From Microcebus murinus (Eukaryota; Chordata; Mammalia; Primates; Cheirogaleidae): 64,000 nucleotides of DNA. The DNA lies in NCBI RefSeq assembly GCF_040939455.1, contig NC_134124.1, positions 34,423,138 to 34,487,137 on the forward strand. The letters are read 5' to 3'. Under the pieces are notes generated by a model that made no database searches, had not been told where the DNA came from, and worked only from the letters and a program-made list of their open reading frames with translations. Shown one piece after another: positions 1-11,689 of the stretch. Both the position numbers and the translations under genes were made by a program. Positions within the stretch are counted from its first letter, which is position 1. Each line of letters opens with the position of its first letter.

Positions 1-529
1 AAGAGCCCCCCGCCCCCAGCCGTCCTCTCCTGACCACCGGCCACCCAGCTTCTGCTCAGAGGCATCGGGCGGCCTGCTTCCACCTACTTTTGGGGTGTGG
101 AGGCTTAATTATTCTTTTTGCCCCTCCATTCTAGAGGTGCTACTCTAGATGGTTCCAGATTCCAGGCCACCCGTTCTGGACTTTGTGAGGTCAGAGGGCC
201 CCTTGAGAATCACATGTGATGCTCGCTGCCCTGGGAAATGCATCTGCACACAAGACTCTGCCACCGTCCCTGGAATCCTTAAATTAAGGCGACCCCGCTT
301 GGGCTCAAGCTCCATCCCCCGTTCCTGCCGGAGAACCAGTCCTCAGGCCGAGCGTCCCTGCTGAGCCCGCGCAGGGGAGGTGGAGGCCTCGGTGCCAGAT
401 GGTGGCCCCAGTGGGGCTCAGGGACTGTGGCGTCCAGCCCCCGGGAAGGGCCAGCATCGCCCTCGCCAGACCTCGAGGACACCGTCCGTCACTCTGCGTG
501 TCGAAGCCAGAGGCTGTGCTGGCTCCCTT
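1..529. other. Unique GC-rich non-coding DNA
   Basis: No repeat family, RNA gene or convincing exon was recognised. Open frames of 60-150 codons occur on both strands but overlap each other and look like chance products of high GC content. Confidence 0.6.
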
Positions 530-600
530 CCACCCTCATTTTACAAACGGGGAAACTGAGGCTCAGAGAGGCTCCCGGGGTCAGCCCAGGTCACGGGGGC
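530..600 (-). mobile_element. MIR SINE core fragment
   Basis: The reverse complement of the MIR core is visible as ggaaactgaggctcagag at 551, preceded by cattttacaaacgg. MIR is a tRNA-derived SINE mobilised by L2 and long inactive in mammals. Only the core survives here. Confidence 0.8.
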
Positions 601-604
601 TTTT

Positions 605-1100
605 CCCAGCTCTCCCGCAGGTTTCCGAGCCTGAGGCCCGAGCGCCCGGGGCCTGGAGCAGGGGACCCGGCGAGGGGAGGTCGCCGGCCGGGCCGTGGAG
701 GGGTGGGTGTCAGCGCCCGTGGAGAGCAGAGGTCCCGCCTGCCAGGTCCCAGCGGGAGAACAGACGGCCGATTCACCCACCAAACTTGGCACCTGCAACA
801 AAAGAAACAATATGTGTTTGGCTCCCTAATCTTTCCCGCAGGTTCCCAGGCAGGTGACTGGAAAGTCTGATGACAAGAAAGCATCAGCTCGTCAACTCGC
901 CTCTCTCAGGTCAAAAACCACAAGCCGGCCTGGCTGCTGTCCCGCCTGCCCCTCCGCCCCACCCCGCACTCCTGCCTCCCTCTGCTTCCCTGCCCGCCCA
1001 GGCCTCCTGCAGCGGCTCTGCGTCCCCTCAGAGCCAGTCCCTGGGGACGGTGAGATGGGGCAGGCACTGGGAGGCGCCCCTCACTCCAAACATCATGCCC
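605..1100. other. Unique GC-rich non-coding DNA
   Basis: GC-rich and overlapped by frames on both strands without recognisable domains, start context or splice structure. I see nothing supportable as a gene. Confidence 0.55.
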
Positions 1101-1104
1101 CTTC

Positions 1105-1215
1105 TCTTCTTTCACACCCACCACAACCCTGTGGGGTAGATTTATTATTAATATTATCCCATTGTGCAGATGAGAAGACTGAGGCAATAACCAATAGGCT
1201 GCATGGTCTGTCTGT
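1105..1215 (-). mobile_element. MIR SINE fragment
   Basis: caaccctgtggggtag near 1123, a short ATT-rich stretch, then cagatgagaagactgagg at 1167 reproduce the reverse-strand MIR core in the right order. Confidence 0.8.
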
Positions 1216-1373
1216 AAGTAGCAGCGCTGAGTGCCTCCAGCAGCGGGGTGGGTTGAGTTCCCTTGTGGCCAGGGCACCGCCCACTTTCCAGATCTCAAGA
1301 GAGCGGCGTGGCCTGGGGACTGGGTCCGGGCCCACTGCTCGCAGGCTCTGCCCCACTGGGGGCCTCGGAGAGC

Positions 1374-1392
1374 GGGGGGGGGGGGGGGGGGG
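1374..1392 (+). repeat. Uninterrupted G19 homopolymer
   Basis: Nineteen consecutive G residues, flanked by agc and cgtgg. A run this long can fold as an intramolecular G-quadruplex and is prone to length error in sequencing, so its exact length is uncertain. Confidence 0.9.
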
Positions 1393-1509
1393 CGTGGAAA
1401 CACTCCCCTGCGCAAGTCTGAAGGTACAGCCCAGGTTTCCTGCAGCTTTGGGAAGTCAGGGAGGAAGGGGCTCCACTGTAGGCCCTGAAGTTAAATAACT
1501 ACATCGGCT

Positions 1510-1690
1510 CTCGGCTATTGAGCACCTACTGTGTCCCTGGCACTTGATAGGAACTCCACGCGGGGTTCCCTTAGTGGGCTCTGTGTGGCGTGTACCACAG
1601 TCCCAGGTGCACAGATGAAAAATTGGAGACACAGAACAGTGATTTTTCCAGGTCACACAACCAGTTAAGGGCGCAGGCCGGACTCTTTCC
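1510..1690 (-). mobile_element. Near full-length MIR SINE
   Basis: attgagcacctactgtgt at 1517 (MIR 3' end in reverse) is followed about 130 bases later by ggtcacacaaccagttaa at 1651. The middle is diverged and contains ccccacgcgg-like substitutions. Confidence 0.8.
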
Positions 1691-1723
1691 ACTGCCTCAG
1701 CGGTTTCCCTGTGCCCTCCGCCC

Positions 1724-1749
1724 CCAGCCCCAGCCCCAGCCCCAGCCCC
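1724..1749 (+). repeat. Short (CAGCCC)n hexamer repeat
   Basis: About four copies of cagccc in tandem. Confidence 0.85.
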
Positions 1750-1759
1750 GGGGAGGGTG

Positions 1760-2726
1760 TTAATGAGGCCAGCACAGGGAGAGGCTGGGGTGAGGAGCTG
1801 TGCCCACAGGTGCCGGCAGGCCTTCCTGCGGTGGCCAGCCCAGGGCCTGGCGCCACCCTGCCCAACCTGTGATGGTGGCCGAAACCCCCTGGGGTGGGGT
1901 GGGGGCCCTGCATGCGCCTGGGCCCTGCCCAGACCCCACCCAGGAGACCTAGAGTCTGTCTCCCAGGGACTGCGGTCCTTCCCACTCTGGGATCCCTGGC
2001 GGGGAAGGCGCAGCTCGGCGCTGGCCAGAGGGCTGGGAAGGGGGTGCTGGCGGGAGGTGGTGAAGCAAGAGTGGCAAGACCGCGGGGGCCTGGTCTTCCA
2101 TCGTCTTTTTCTCTCTTTGTGCCCAGCTGGTAGGATCTTTGACTCTTTTCCTCTCTGTCTCTGGGTGACTCAGGGGTCAAAGAGTTTGTGGTGTGTTGGC
2201 AAAATCCAGGATGGGAAGCCAGGAGGCATCATTTTAGCCCCATTCTCCTGGGTGACCCCAGGGCATTCTTTGCCCTCTCTGGGCCTCAGGCTGCTGGATG
2301 CATCTGCTGGACCACAGCTTGGAGCTCCTCCGGCCCCGCAGTCCCTGGGGCCCAGGCCACACCAGGGCAGTGAGGAGCTCAGGAGCAATGTTGTCTGTTT
2401 TCTTCACACGGAGGACATCTGAGAGGCAGTTTCTGGCTCTCAGTGGAAAGAGATTTAAAGAGAAAAATAAACAAAGCATGAAAGTGCCTCTTACTGACAA
2501 GGCCAGGCCTTGTTAGCTTGGCCTCTGCTGCTACCCTTCCTCTCTGTCTCCTCTGTGACACAGGAGCCAGTTCTCAAACCCCTAGCCCTTTCCTGCACTG
2601 TCCTCTCTTTCAAGTTCTACTCAAGAAAGCCTGCTTCAAAATGTGGGGTCAAGGGAGGATCAAAATGAGAAGATTGCCAAAACTCCATAAGAAGACCCCA
2701 GAAAATGACTGGGCTACAAAATATAT
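1760..2726. other. Unique non-coding DNA with a MIR scrap
   Basis: No gene recognised. Positions 2240-2300 hold a forward MIR fragment (ggtgaccccagggc then ctctctgggcctcagg at 2275). Opposed overlapping frames between 1665 and 2420 have no recognisable domain. Confidence 0.6.
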
Positions 2727-3725
2727 CACCACCACCACCACCACCACCATCATGATTACCACTTTATCCATCACCACCACCATCATTACCACCATCATTA
2801 CCACCACCGTCATTACCACCATCATTACTACCACCACCACCACCACCATCATTACCACCATTACCACCACCACTGTCATTACCACCATCATTACTACCAC
2901 CACCACCACCACCACCATGATTACCACCACCACCACCACTGTCATTACCACTGTCATTAACTACCACCACCACCACCACCATGATTACTACTTTATCCAT
3001 CACCACCACCATCATTACCACCATCACCACCACTGTCATTGCCACCATCACCACCACCATCATTACCACTATCACCACCACTGTCATTACCACCATCACC
3101 ACCACCATCATGATTACCACTTTATCCATCACCACCACCATCATTACCACCATCATTAACTACCACCACCACCACCACTGTCATTACCACCATCATTACC
3201 ATCACCACCACCATGATGATTACCACTTTATCCATCACCACCATCATCATTACCACCATCATTACCATCACCACCACCACCATCACCAGCACCACCACCA
3301 TCACCACCACCATCATTACCACCATCATTACTACCACTGTCATTACCACCATCACCACTACTGCCATTACCACTATCATTACCACCATCACCACTACCAC
3401 CGTCATTACCACCACCACCATCATTACTACCACCGTCATTACCACCATCACCCCACTGCTGCCATTACCACCATCACCACCACCGTCATTACCACCATCA
3501 TTACCACCATCACCACCACCACTGTCATTACCACCACCACCATCACCATTACCATCATCACCACTTTGTCCATCACCACCATCACCTCTACCATTACCAC
3601 CATCATCACCACCATCATCATCATCACCACCATCCCTGTCACCATCACCATCATCATCACCACCTTCAACGCCACCACCATCACCACCACCACCTCCAAC
3701 ACTATCACCATTACCTCCACCATCT
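2727..3725 (+). repeat. 1-kb compound CAC/CAT/ATT trinucleotide array
   Basis: About 1 kb of trinucleotides built from CAC, CAT, ATT and ACC, almost free of G on this strand. It starts as pure (CAC)n and becomes a patterned mixture of tcattaccaccatc-type blocks. A marker segment, atgattaccactttatcc or a close variant, recurs at 2752, 2981, 3110, 3216 and 3554, showing higher-order duplication of longer blocks. Frames in phase encode runs of His, Thr/Ile or, in reverse, Val/Met; these are simple-sequence products, not proteins. A MIR-like 3' tail follows at about 3760. Confidence 0.95.
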
Positions 3726-3759
3726 GCTATTTATTACCATTATTGTTAATAGTCGTATA

Positions 3760-3840
3760 CAATAAAAGCAATAACTAATGATTATTGAATGCTTACCAAA
3801 GGACATGCATCATAATAACTTAAATAATCTGTCTAAGTCA
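3760..3840 (-). mobile_element. Probable MIR 3' end next to the array
   Basis: attattgaatgcttacc at about 3781 resembles the reversed MIR 3' end; the rest is degraded. Confidence 0.4.
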
Positions 3841-3849
3841 CATATGTAG

Positions 3850-4215
3850 GGTCTTAGCTTGGATTCCCCAGAAGTCAACCTTGAACCAATCATTCAAATG
3901 CAAGTAATTTATTTGGGAGGTGAAATAACAAAGTGGGAAGTGAGATAGGGATAGGAAGAGACAGCCAAGAAAAAAGGTATATTATCAAACAAGCTACAGC
4001 TGTGGGAAAATGAGCTTAATCTTGCCGGGAGAATTCTGGAAGCCAGTGAAGAGCGCTTCAGAGTAATCCCACTGGAGGATGAGGAAGCTGGGTGTTTACA
4101 CACCGACTCTGGCTGGTCATTGGTTGGAGGCCGCTCACAAGGGGCGTCAATGCCCCATCACTTCCAGCCTTCTGCACATAGACCAGATAAGGCTCCGCTG
4201 CAGAGAGAACCCTCA
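3850..4215 (+). mobile_element. Unnamed old interspersed repeat
   Basis: The stretch including ggattccccagaagt, agtaatttatttggg and ctggctggtcattggttgg reads like an old mammalian interspersed repeat that I have met before but cannot name. No coding capacity, terminal repeats or target duplication seen. Confidence 0.35.
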
Positions 4216-4344
4216 GGCAAAACGCTTTAGGTTCTGGCAGTTGGAATTCAGACCTGCGTGCACTGAGACGGTATGCACGGGGAGAACATGGGAAGAGAAT
4301 TGACAGCATCTGCTACTGGCAGCAAGCAGTGAAATGAGGATTTC

Positions 4345-4600
4345 CAAGTCTATAAATAGATGAGCATATGGCTGGCTGGATGAATGGATGAAAAAATAGA
4401 TGGACAGACATATGAACAGATGGACAGATGGATAAGTAGATGATTGAATGGGTAGACGTTCAAAAACATGATGTTTAAGTGGATTAGCAATGGATGGACG
4501 TCTGGCTGTTTGAATGTTTAGATGGATGGGCAGATATGTAATGGGTGGATAAATAAATGGGGAATGGGTGAATAAATGGAAGGATGAATGGATGGTTGAA
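4345..4600 (+). repeat. Degenerate (GATG/TGGA)n tetranucleotide tract
   Basis: Many diverged copies of gatg, tgga and aatgg, such as gatggacagatggataag. It is an old, decayed relative of the clean TGGA array at 6253. Confidence 0.8.
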
Positions 4601-4604
4601 ATTT

Positions 4605-5405
4605 TTACGGTATGGGTAAACGTGTAGATTGTTTAAGAATAGTATGTATTACTGAGTGGGTAGAAAGATGAGTAGACAGAGGGAGGTAAATATACGGTAG
4701 AGAGAGGGGCAGAAGGTTGGGAAGATAGATGACTGGGTTTGGGATAAGAGAAGGGCTACGGCTTCGTGGAGCAGAACCTCGACAGTGATCTTAGTTGGAG
4801 TGAGCTCAGCTAATATCGTCCCCATCACACCCCACCCCTCACTGCTCCAGGAGGACCCGAGTCTAAGCCTCAGAAGCATCCCAGCTGTGGTCTAATGTTG
4901 ATAACCAATCCCATCAGGAATGCAGTGAGGACCAGTGCAGACCCATGGCGGCTGTAGCAGAGGCCTGGCTTAGGGGAGCCTGTGAGGTGGAACTGGAAGT
5001 GTAGGCTGGAGTCCCCTGGGTCTTGCACCTGGAATGTTGCTGCCCTGCCCAGAGCTGTCTGGGCACCTGTCCAGGAGACAAAGTCATAGGGCTGGCTTTG
5101 GCCACCCTGCCCTGTTAAGGGGATGCTGGACATATTCAGTCCCATCCCATCACCCAAGCCAGGCAATGGCTGTAGGAGAAGGTAGCTGCCACAGTGGGAG
5201 CAACATGAGTTCAGAAGTGCAGGGGAAGGAGGTTGACATCAGGACGGGAAGCCCCACCATCTTGGCAGAGCTAAGTGGAGCCCAGGGACACCCGGCTCCA
5301 GCCCAAGCACAGCTGATGGGCCCAGCTCTGCCAAGTTTCACTGCCAGGGGCACATTTTTATGACAGAGGAATAATGAGAGGCAGGCATCCTATTCCTCCA
5401 CTTTC
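4605..5405. other. Unique non-coding DNA
   Basis: No repeat family or gene recognised. Frames at 4870-5166 and 5034-5363 lie opposite each other with no recognisable motif. Confidence 0.5.
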
Positions 5406-5409
5406 CCTG

Positions 5410-5763
5410 GTGCGGGGGTGTGTGTGCGCGCACATGGTCACACACACACACAGTTCGCACGAGTGAACATGGCTGTCATGATGGGTCTCCATGTGTGTTT
5501 GCCCATGTGCATATGTCAGAGTTTGAGTGTTTGAGTGCATATCTTTTGGATGTGTGAATTTGCATGTGTTAGCATGCTTGTGTGTATATGCAAGCATGTT
5601 TGAGTGTGGGTAGATGTGTTTATGTGAATGTGAGCACATTTGTGTACACATGCTTGCACATGTCTGAGTATATTTGCATGAGCATGTTGTGTGTAAAGGT
5701 ATTCACCTTTGTGTATTTGTACATATACTTGTTGTTTGCATGAGTGGGAACTTGTTTGTGTAA

Positions 5764-5795
<32 letters not shown>

Positions 5796-5800
5796 ACTAG
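5410..5800 (+). repeat. TG-rich degenerate tract ending in a (TG)n(CG)n block
   Basis: Nearly 400 bases enriched in tgtg, catg and gcac. The end, about 5764-5796, is an uninterrupted alternation of purine and pyrimidine: (TG)n running into (CG)n and then cacac. Such sequences favour left-handed Z-DNA. A shorter gtgtgcgcgcgcaca-type block lies near 5418. Confidence 0.85.
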
Positions 5801-5964
5801 GGGATTTAAGTGTCTATCAGGAAATGGACTCCATGGAATAAAGGGACCCACATTCCATAGCTCCAGCCTCACCTCTTGTCATCCCTCCTGCCCCATCTCA
5901 TCCCTTTATACAAACTTCAGGAGCAAAACAACTAGTAGTTCAGTTTCCCAAACATTCTAGGCTG

Positions 5965-6252
5965 TTTCAGGCCTCCATCATTTTGCGTGTGCTGCCTGGA
6001 ATGCCAGCTTTTCCCTTTCTGCTCGAGAAAACTCTTGTTCATCGTCCAGTCCAGGTTCCGCCCCATGCTGCCTTCCTGGGTGCCGCAGATGCCGCCCCCT
6101 GGGCTCCTTGCTGCCTCTCAGACGTCTCTCTCGTCTCTCTCGTAGGCCAGAGTGTTGTCTGCTCTTCCTGCAGACTGGGAGCTGCTGGAGGGCAGGCTGT
6201 GTGTCTAATTTGTTTCAGGATCCCCAGGGCTTGGAACAGGGTCTGGCATGCT
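5965..6252 (+). mobile_element. L2 LINE 3' end
   Basis: The order matches the L2 3' UTR: gctgcctggaatgcc near 5992, gggagctgctggaggg near 6177, ccccagggcttggaac near 6223, then ggtctggcatgctg. No reading frame remains. Confidence 0.8.
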
Positions 6253-6390
6253 GTGGATGGATGGATGGATGGATGGATGGATGGATGGATGGATGGATGG
6301 ATGGACAGACAGGTGGATAAATAGATGGACGAATGGACAGATGGATTGATAGATGTGTGGATAGATGGGTGGGTGAGTCAATGGCCAAAT
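6253..6390 (+). repeat. (TGGA)n microsatellite grown from the L2 tail
   Basis: About thirteen clean tgga units at 6253-6305, then a decayed tail to 6390 with gatagatg and ggtgagtg. L2 elements end in short tandem tetramers of the GAATG type, so the microsatellite probably grew from that tail. Confidence 0.85.
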
Positions 6391-7390
6391 CTGGCACTGC
6401 TGTCCTAGAATCCTAAATTCTGAAGTGCGACTGCTTGCAGTGCTTCCTCAACATTCACGCTCTGGGATGGAAGAAGCCGTCTCTGCGTGCAGAGCAAGGC
6501 TGCAGTCTCCGGCTGCTGCTCTCTCCCTCCACGCTGGCTTTCAGGAGGGCTGGCTCAGATTGGCCACCTACCTTACCAAGGAGAGATCAGGTCTGAAGAG
6601 CCTTGCTGAGTGGCTTAAGTTGCCCCTGTTTGTGTTCCTGGGCTTTCAAAGGCTGGGGAGAGGACAGAGGAGGGGCCTGACTTCAGCCCCTCTGCTGAGT
6701 GGGGAGGGATTGTGTACCCTCCAGGCCTGAGCTGCAGGCAGCTCAAAGCAGGACCCTAGGAGCTTCCAGACAGGAAAATGGTGTTTTGTCTTGTTAATGC
6801 ATTCACTTGGCTTTGAACTGGAGAGCAGTCAGGTGTCCCCAGACGGCTGCTTTTGAGCTGGCCTAGGGGAGGGGGCAGGGCATACTCAGGCCTGGGATTA
6901 CAGAGGCCTTCCCTGGGGAAGGGGGCCTTTGATGGGGCCGGGTCTGTTGTCCAGAGTCTGCTTTGCTGGTGGCTGGAGCCCCCTAATGAGGGGGAAAGGG
7001 CTCCGTTCGCAGGCAGTCCCCTGGCCTCCCTTGGGCAGCAGGCGGAGACCTCCTTTGATGTTGGAGTCCTTAAGCCAAGTGGGGACTAATTGCCACAAGG
7101 TACAGAATGTTCTGGTTGCTTGGGGGGTCTGCAGCTTGCTCACAATGCCACAGCCACCCTGGGGTGGGGGGAAAAGGCAGCCACTCTCCTGATTCCAGAC
7201 AACTCGAAAGCGTGTTTTGTTGTTGTTGTTGTGTTTTTGTTTTTCTTTCACGCACATGGACCCACACTACACAGCATGGGAAACACACTACACACGCACC
7301 TCACTCCACCGCAAGTTTGTAAACAGCATCGTGTTTAGAAGCATACGTTTGTTAAATCAAAGAGGCAGTGCGGTGGGAGGAATGGCGAGG
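6391..7390. other. Unique non-coding DNA
   Basis: No gene recognised. A short (TTG)n tract lies at about 7217-7232 next to a T-rich run. Opposing frames around 6850-7260 look like chance. Confidence 0.5.
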
Positions 7391-7394
7391 AAGA

Positions 7395-7560
7395 GGAAAA
7401 GAAGCAGGCGTTGGCAGGCGGGCGCCAGACAGACCTGGACGTGAGACCTGGTTTTGCCGCTTGTTAGCTGGGCAGTCGCTGGACTTCCCTGAGCCCCAAA
7501 CCCTGCCCTGCAACCGCATGACATCGTGCCTGACGCGGAGCAGGTGCTTGGTTTCTCTGT
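7395..7560 (+). mobile_element. MIR SINE
   Basis: The MIR order gacctggacgtgagacc, then ttgttagctgggcagtcgc at 7461, then a diverged 3' end with agcaggtgcttgg, is visible. Confidence 0.7.
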
Positions 7561-7879
7561 CTGCGCTTCCCTTGCCGAGGCGCTGCAGGGGGGGACAGCT
7601 CGCCAACGACACTGGCCTGCCGACCAGCCGGGCTGGCCTGGAGGCAGGTGCAGAACTGACCATCAGCAAACGTCAGGGGCTCCCATTTGATGGGCGGACA
7701 GGGCGAGGATGGTTTCCTTTGATTTTTCATATTCGTGCCACATGGTTCCCATCTCAAAGGAAGACGACCTGGTCTTCCCTGTGTCAAGTTCACCCCCTTC
7801 CACTCCCACCTCTACCTCTCTGTGGAATCTGGACTCAGACAGAGAAGTTACTATTATTAAAAGAAAAAATTACCTTCAA

Positions 7880-8095
7880 TTATTGTGTTTTTACACTGCA
7901 TCAGGCACGGGGCTAGGCGAGCTAACTACATTATCCCGAGTCTTTGCAGTGACACTCTTGGAGAGTTCGTGACCCCATTTTATAGATTAGGAAACCAAGA
8001 CTCGGAGAGACAAATGACTAGCCCAAGATCATGCTACGCAGGCATGGAGGAGCCAAGCTTCTGATCGTCCTCATTCTAAAGCCCAGGTCCTCCAA
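7880..8095 (-). mobile_element. MIR SINE
   Basis: tgcatcaggcacggggcta, then ccccattttatagatt and aggaaaccaagactcggag at 7989, then gcccaagatcatgctacg give a nearly complete reversed MIR. Confidence 0.85.
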
Positions 8096-8306
8096 GCCCA
8101 CCCCAGAGAAATGAGCTGATCAAGCTTCTCTGAGCTTCGTTTTCCCATCTGGTCTCCAGGGCAGCAGCAGGAGCCCCTGCGGGGAGGCAGAGCCTTCTAA
8201 CCGCGCTATGCTCTGTGAAGGTGCCCAGAGGGGAGCCTCACGATGGGCAGGGACTCAGGACTCTTCTGCTGCACCCTTCACACTGCCCTCATCACCGCCT
8301 CCCCCA

Positions 8307-8308
<2 letters not shown>

Positions 8309-8350
<42 letters not shown>

Positions 8351-8375
8351 GCGCGTCCGCGCGCACGCACGCACC
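8309..8375 (+). repeat. (CA)n microsatellite with CG-rich end
   Basis: About sixteen CA units from 8309, then atatacacacgcgcg and gcgcgcacgcacgcac. It alternates purine and pyrimidine for most of its length and is a Z-DNA candidate. Confidence 0.9.
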
Positions 8376-8379
8376 CCAC

Positions 8380-9185
8380 ACGCCCCACTGCCTCTGCTCT
8401 CCGGGACCTGGAAGGGGCAGCCTGGGGAAGGCAGTGCCACCGAGCTCTTCTTCCAGCCTGCAGCGCCCCTTCTGTGTCGTCCATCCTGACCTCTGGCCTC
8501 CGCACCGGGACCCCCCACCCCACCAGCGAGAGAAACCACCACGAGAAGCTTCCAGGGTGGAGGAGAGCGGAGGGCAGGCTGGAGAAGAAGGAGCTCAGCC
8601 TCGGTGCCCAACAAACACGGCAGGTGGAGAGCGGAGGGAGGCTGCCGGCCACCGCAGGTTCTCCCGAGACTGGTGGCCAGCACGCAAGACGGAGCGCGGG
8701 GGCAGAGAGGGCGACTGGGATTTGGATAATTCACCCCCTGCATGCTTTTGCTCATCTCATCCTTTAGACAGTCACACGCCGGTTGTGGTGACCTCAGCAG
8801 TTACACAGGGGACGGCTGGGGGGTGAAGCGGTCCAGCAGGCGGGCAGCGGAGCAGCGCCCGGAACCCGGCTCGGCTGACTGTGGACTCCAGGCGCAGCCA
8901 GGACCCGGGAACGAGGAAGTGGCTGAGAACGGGCCTCAGCCGTGGCCCTGGCCAGCAGAGTGTGTCCTGAGGCCCCAGCTGAGAGGAGGCGCCCCCAGGC
9001 GTCCCCACAAAGGGAGATCTGGGGCATCTGTTCACCCACAGCAGCTGGTGGCTGGCCTAGGAGCTCCCTGTCTTGGGCAGAGATTCGGGGGCCTCCCGGC
9101 CGAGCCTGGAGCACTGGGCGAGCAGGCCCCCCGGAACGGGAAATGTCTGAGAAACTCTGATGGTCCTTCCCCCACCTTCTCCTTT
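8380..9185. other. Unique GC-rich non-coding DNA
   Basis: No gene or repeat recognised. Several frames on both strands span 8208-9263 and derive from GC-rich DNA plus the CA microsatellite. Confidence 0.5.
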
Positions 9186-9189
9186 CTTC

Positions 9190-9785
9190 TTCTTCTTTTA
9201 AAAAAATCAATGTGGAAACGGATTTATTGTTTTGTAGCAATAATACATTCTCCATTCTTTTAATGTCAAAAATCAGATAGACGAGAGAGAGAGAGAGAGG
9301 AATAAAACTGCCCAGAGATGGACACTGTCCCTCAGCCTCCCTGGGCGTACTCGCATTGTGGAACGGTGACCGCCTCTCCCCTACTTAACACATCGTGGCA
9401 CCTTTCCGTGTACATATTGCCACATCGGGATTTTAAACGCTTCCATAGCATTCCAAGGAAGACCATAGTTTCTTTAACGGATCCCCTCCTGTTGAGCATT
9501 CAGACTGTTTCCGGTGCTGTGTGGTGAGATGTCCTTCCACACCCGGACAGCCCTCTCCCGAGACCCCATCCTGAGCAGAAGTGTGGCCGTGTCAGAGTAT
9601 GGGCACTTTTGAAGCCCAAGCTTTCCCCGGGGAGGATCTGCAACTATACCACCAGCTAGAGTGCCCAGAGCGCTATTCTCACTGCGCTCAGCTGGGCGTG
9701 AAGGATCGCTAAGGATTGCTTTTTAATCTTTGCTGACCGGACAGGTGAAAATGATATCTTGTTTCCATGTGAATGTCTCTGACTA
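9190..9785 (-). mobile_element. Old L1 (L1M-type) 3' fragment
   Basis: The plus strand is the complement of L1: gaccatagtttctttaac near 9462, tgttgagcattcagactg near 9491, tgtcagagtatgggcac near 9588, then ctttttaatctttgctgacc near 9720. A (GA)n tract at 9283-9299 lies inside. The copy is very diverged. Confidence 0.75.
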
Positions 9786-9789
9786 CTAC

Positions 9790-9960
9790 CTCCACTTTCT
9801 TCATTCATTCATTCTACAAAAATGCATTGAGTGCCTGTCCTCTGCCAGGCATCCTCTATTGCAGGGGAGGTGAGGGTGCACAATTTAAGGAGAAAATCAA
9901 GCAGATGATCTCTCCTTCCAGCTGCAGTCAGTGTTATGAGGAGTGGTGGCCTGGGGGAGA
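9790..9960 (-). mobile_element. L2 LINE 3' end
   Basis: ttcattcattcattctac near 9800 followed by gagtgcctgtcctctgcc and ggcatcctc is the reversed L2 3' terminus, including its tetramer tail. It begins where the L1 ends. Confidence 0.75.
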
Positions 9961-9964
9961 TGGG

Positions 9965-11685
9965 CTGGGGGCAGCTTTGCCCCCGCACCCCAGAATCTCC
10001 ATCAGACTTGACTTTCCTTGATATGGAGAACGGACCCTCTCAGTCTCACAGGTGGATGCAGCCACCACTGACCCCTTCTAACCAGATGTTCTCCTAAGTG
10101 CCCCCAACAAAGATATTTAGAGCAACCTTGTTCGGAAGAACGAATGCAAGGAGCTATTTTTCTGGTGAGAAAGTCTAGACGATTATCCAAGGCCTGTTTT
10201 TGATGCTACTTTCTCCAAAAAGCCTCTCTTGGGTTCCGCCAAGACAAATCCCTCTCTCTTTACATCACACTTGAAATCTCTTTAAATGACTTGAGAAATG
10301 CAGTAATATGAGCAAGGATGACTTGATTTTTCCCCTCCAAAGTAGGTGGATGGCATCATCTCTGCATCCTCGGAGCACCAGGCCCGGACAGGGCGCTCGC
10401 CAGGCAGGTAAGGTGGGTGCTCTCACACATCTGCTGTTTTAACATCGTTTCAGTTGGGAGGGTCTTTTTACGGTAACTGAGGTTCGCAGAGCTCTTTCCC
10501 GGTGCTTGCTTGAATTCACAGATGCAGCAGCGAGGGCTCAGAGAGGGTCTGGGCGTGGCCACGGTCACATGAACAGGGAGAGGGCTGCACATGACTCCAA
10601 CTCCCCTGGCAGGACCGTGCTCCTGCACTATGATCAAATTCAAACTCGGTGCTGCCTTCCCCTTCTGGACGAATACGCCTGGGAACCCCAGGCCTCTTAG
10701 ATTCTAGGGCTTCTGGCGAAGGGGTCTTGCCAGCGGTGCCCTGCTGGGCCTTGCTGGCACCCCCAACCGCAAACTGAGTGCAGAAGGCCACGGCCGGAGC
10801 CTGCCTGTCCAGATAGGTATCTGGGCAGTGCCCACGGATGGCTCCGGCGTATGGGCGATGCTTGGGCATACTTTCCCTGCCAACTGATGTCATGGGCTCA
10901 TTAGAGCAATGGGGTTTACAGTGCAAGGCAACTGTCCAAACAATAAATTAAGCCACACAATTTAGCACTTAATTATCCTCTCTCTCGTCTCCTTCACTTT
11001 CGTTCCCGGGTGTCTGTCTGGGCCCTCCAGCTAGCTGGTGAGACCTTCCCTGCGCCCCGCCCGCCACAGTCAATCCGTCAGGCAGTCCCGTGGGGCCACC
11101 CCGGGGACATCTCTCACATATTTTCCCTTCCACATCCCGCGGCCCTGACTGCAGCCAGCCCTCTCTCTCCTGGATTGTCGCCACCCTGGTCTCTCCCGCT
11201 TCATTCCTCCCCACTCCGCCCAAGTCACACGAACACAGCTTCCTTGGTCTGAAACCCAAAGTCCTGGGCCTCTGGCCTCCGAGTCCTTCATGCCCGGGTG
11301 CCCCTTGCTGGCCTCCCCTCCCCACGCCCCTCGTTGGCTGTGCTCCCACCCTGAAGGGCTGGAAGGCCTTCCCCAAGGAGAAGCAAAGCCGAGCCCCAGG
11401 CTTCTTCTAAACGTGAACTTCCACCCACAAGGTTCCCTCCAGGCGGTTCCCTCCGGGCGGACTATCCCCCGGCCCGTGCTCACAGCCTCGTCCCCAACCT
11501 GCTAGCTCACGTGTGGCCCGGCAGTCAGCTCGGGACTCGGCCCCTTCAGCAAGCCCTGCAGCTGACCGTCATCGTTTTCTGTGACCTCTAAGGCCATCGC
11601 ATAGTACACACCTCCCCGGGGATGGCTGAGATGGTGACATCAATAGCAAGACCTTCCCTCGGTGGAGGGCACTGATGGCTCCAAA
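9965..11685. other. Unique non-coding DNA
   Basis: No gene recognised. A very diverged reverse MIR may lie at about 10440-10600 (gagggctcagagaggg near 10532). Opposing frames at 10969-11505 have no known domain and no clear splice context. Confidence 0.5.
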
Positions 11686-11689
11686 GCAC

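Noticed and set aside
854..1498. 214-codon plus-strand frame
   Set aside because: Spans a reversed MIR and the G19 run, and has opposing frames of similar length.
1757..2422. 221-codon plus-strand frame
   Set aside because: Overlaps a 171-codon frame on the other strand, has no domain and includes a MIR scrap.
2518..3778. Overlapping His-, Thr/Ile- and Val/Met-rich open frames of up to 265 codons
   Set aside because: All are translations of the CAC/CAT array; several phases and both strands are open together.
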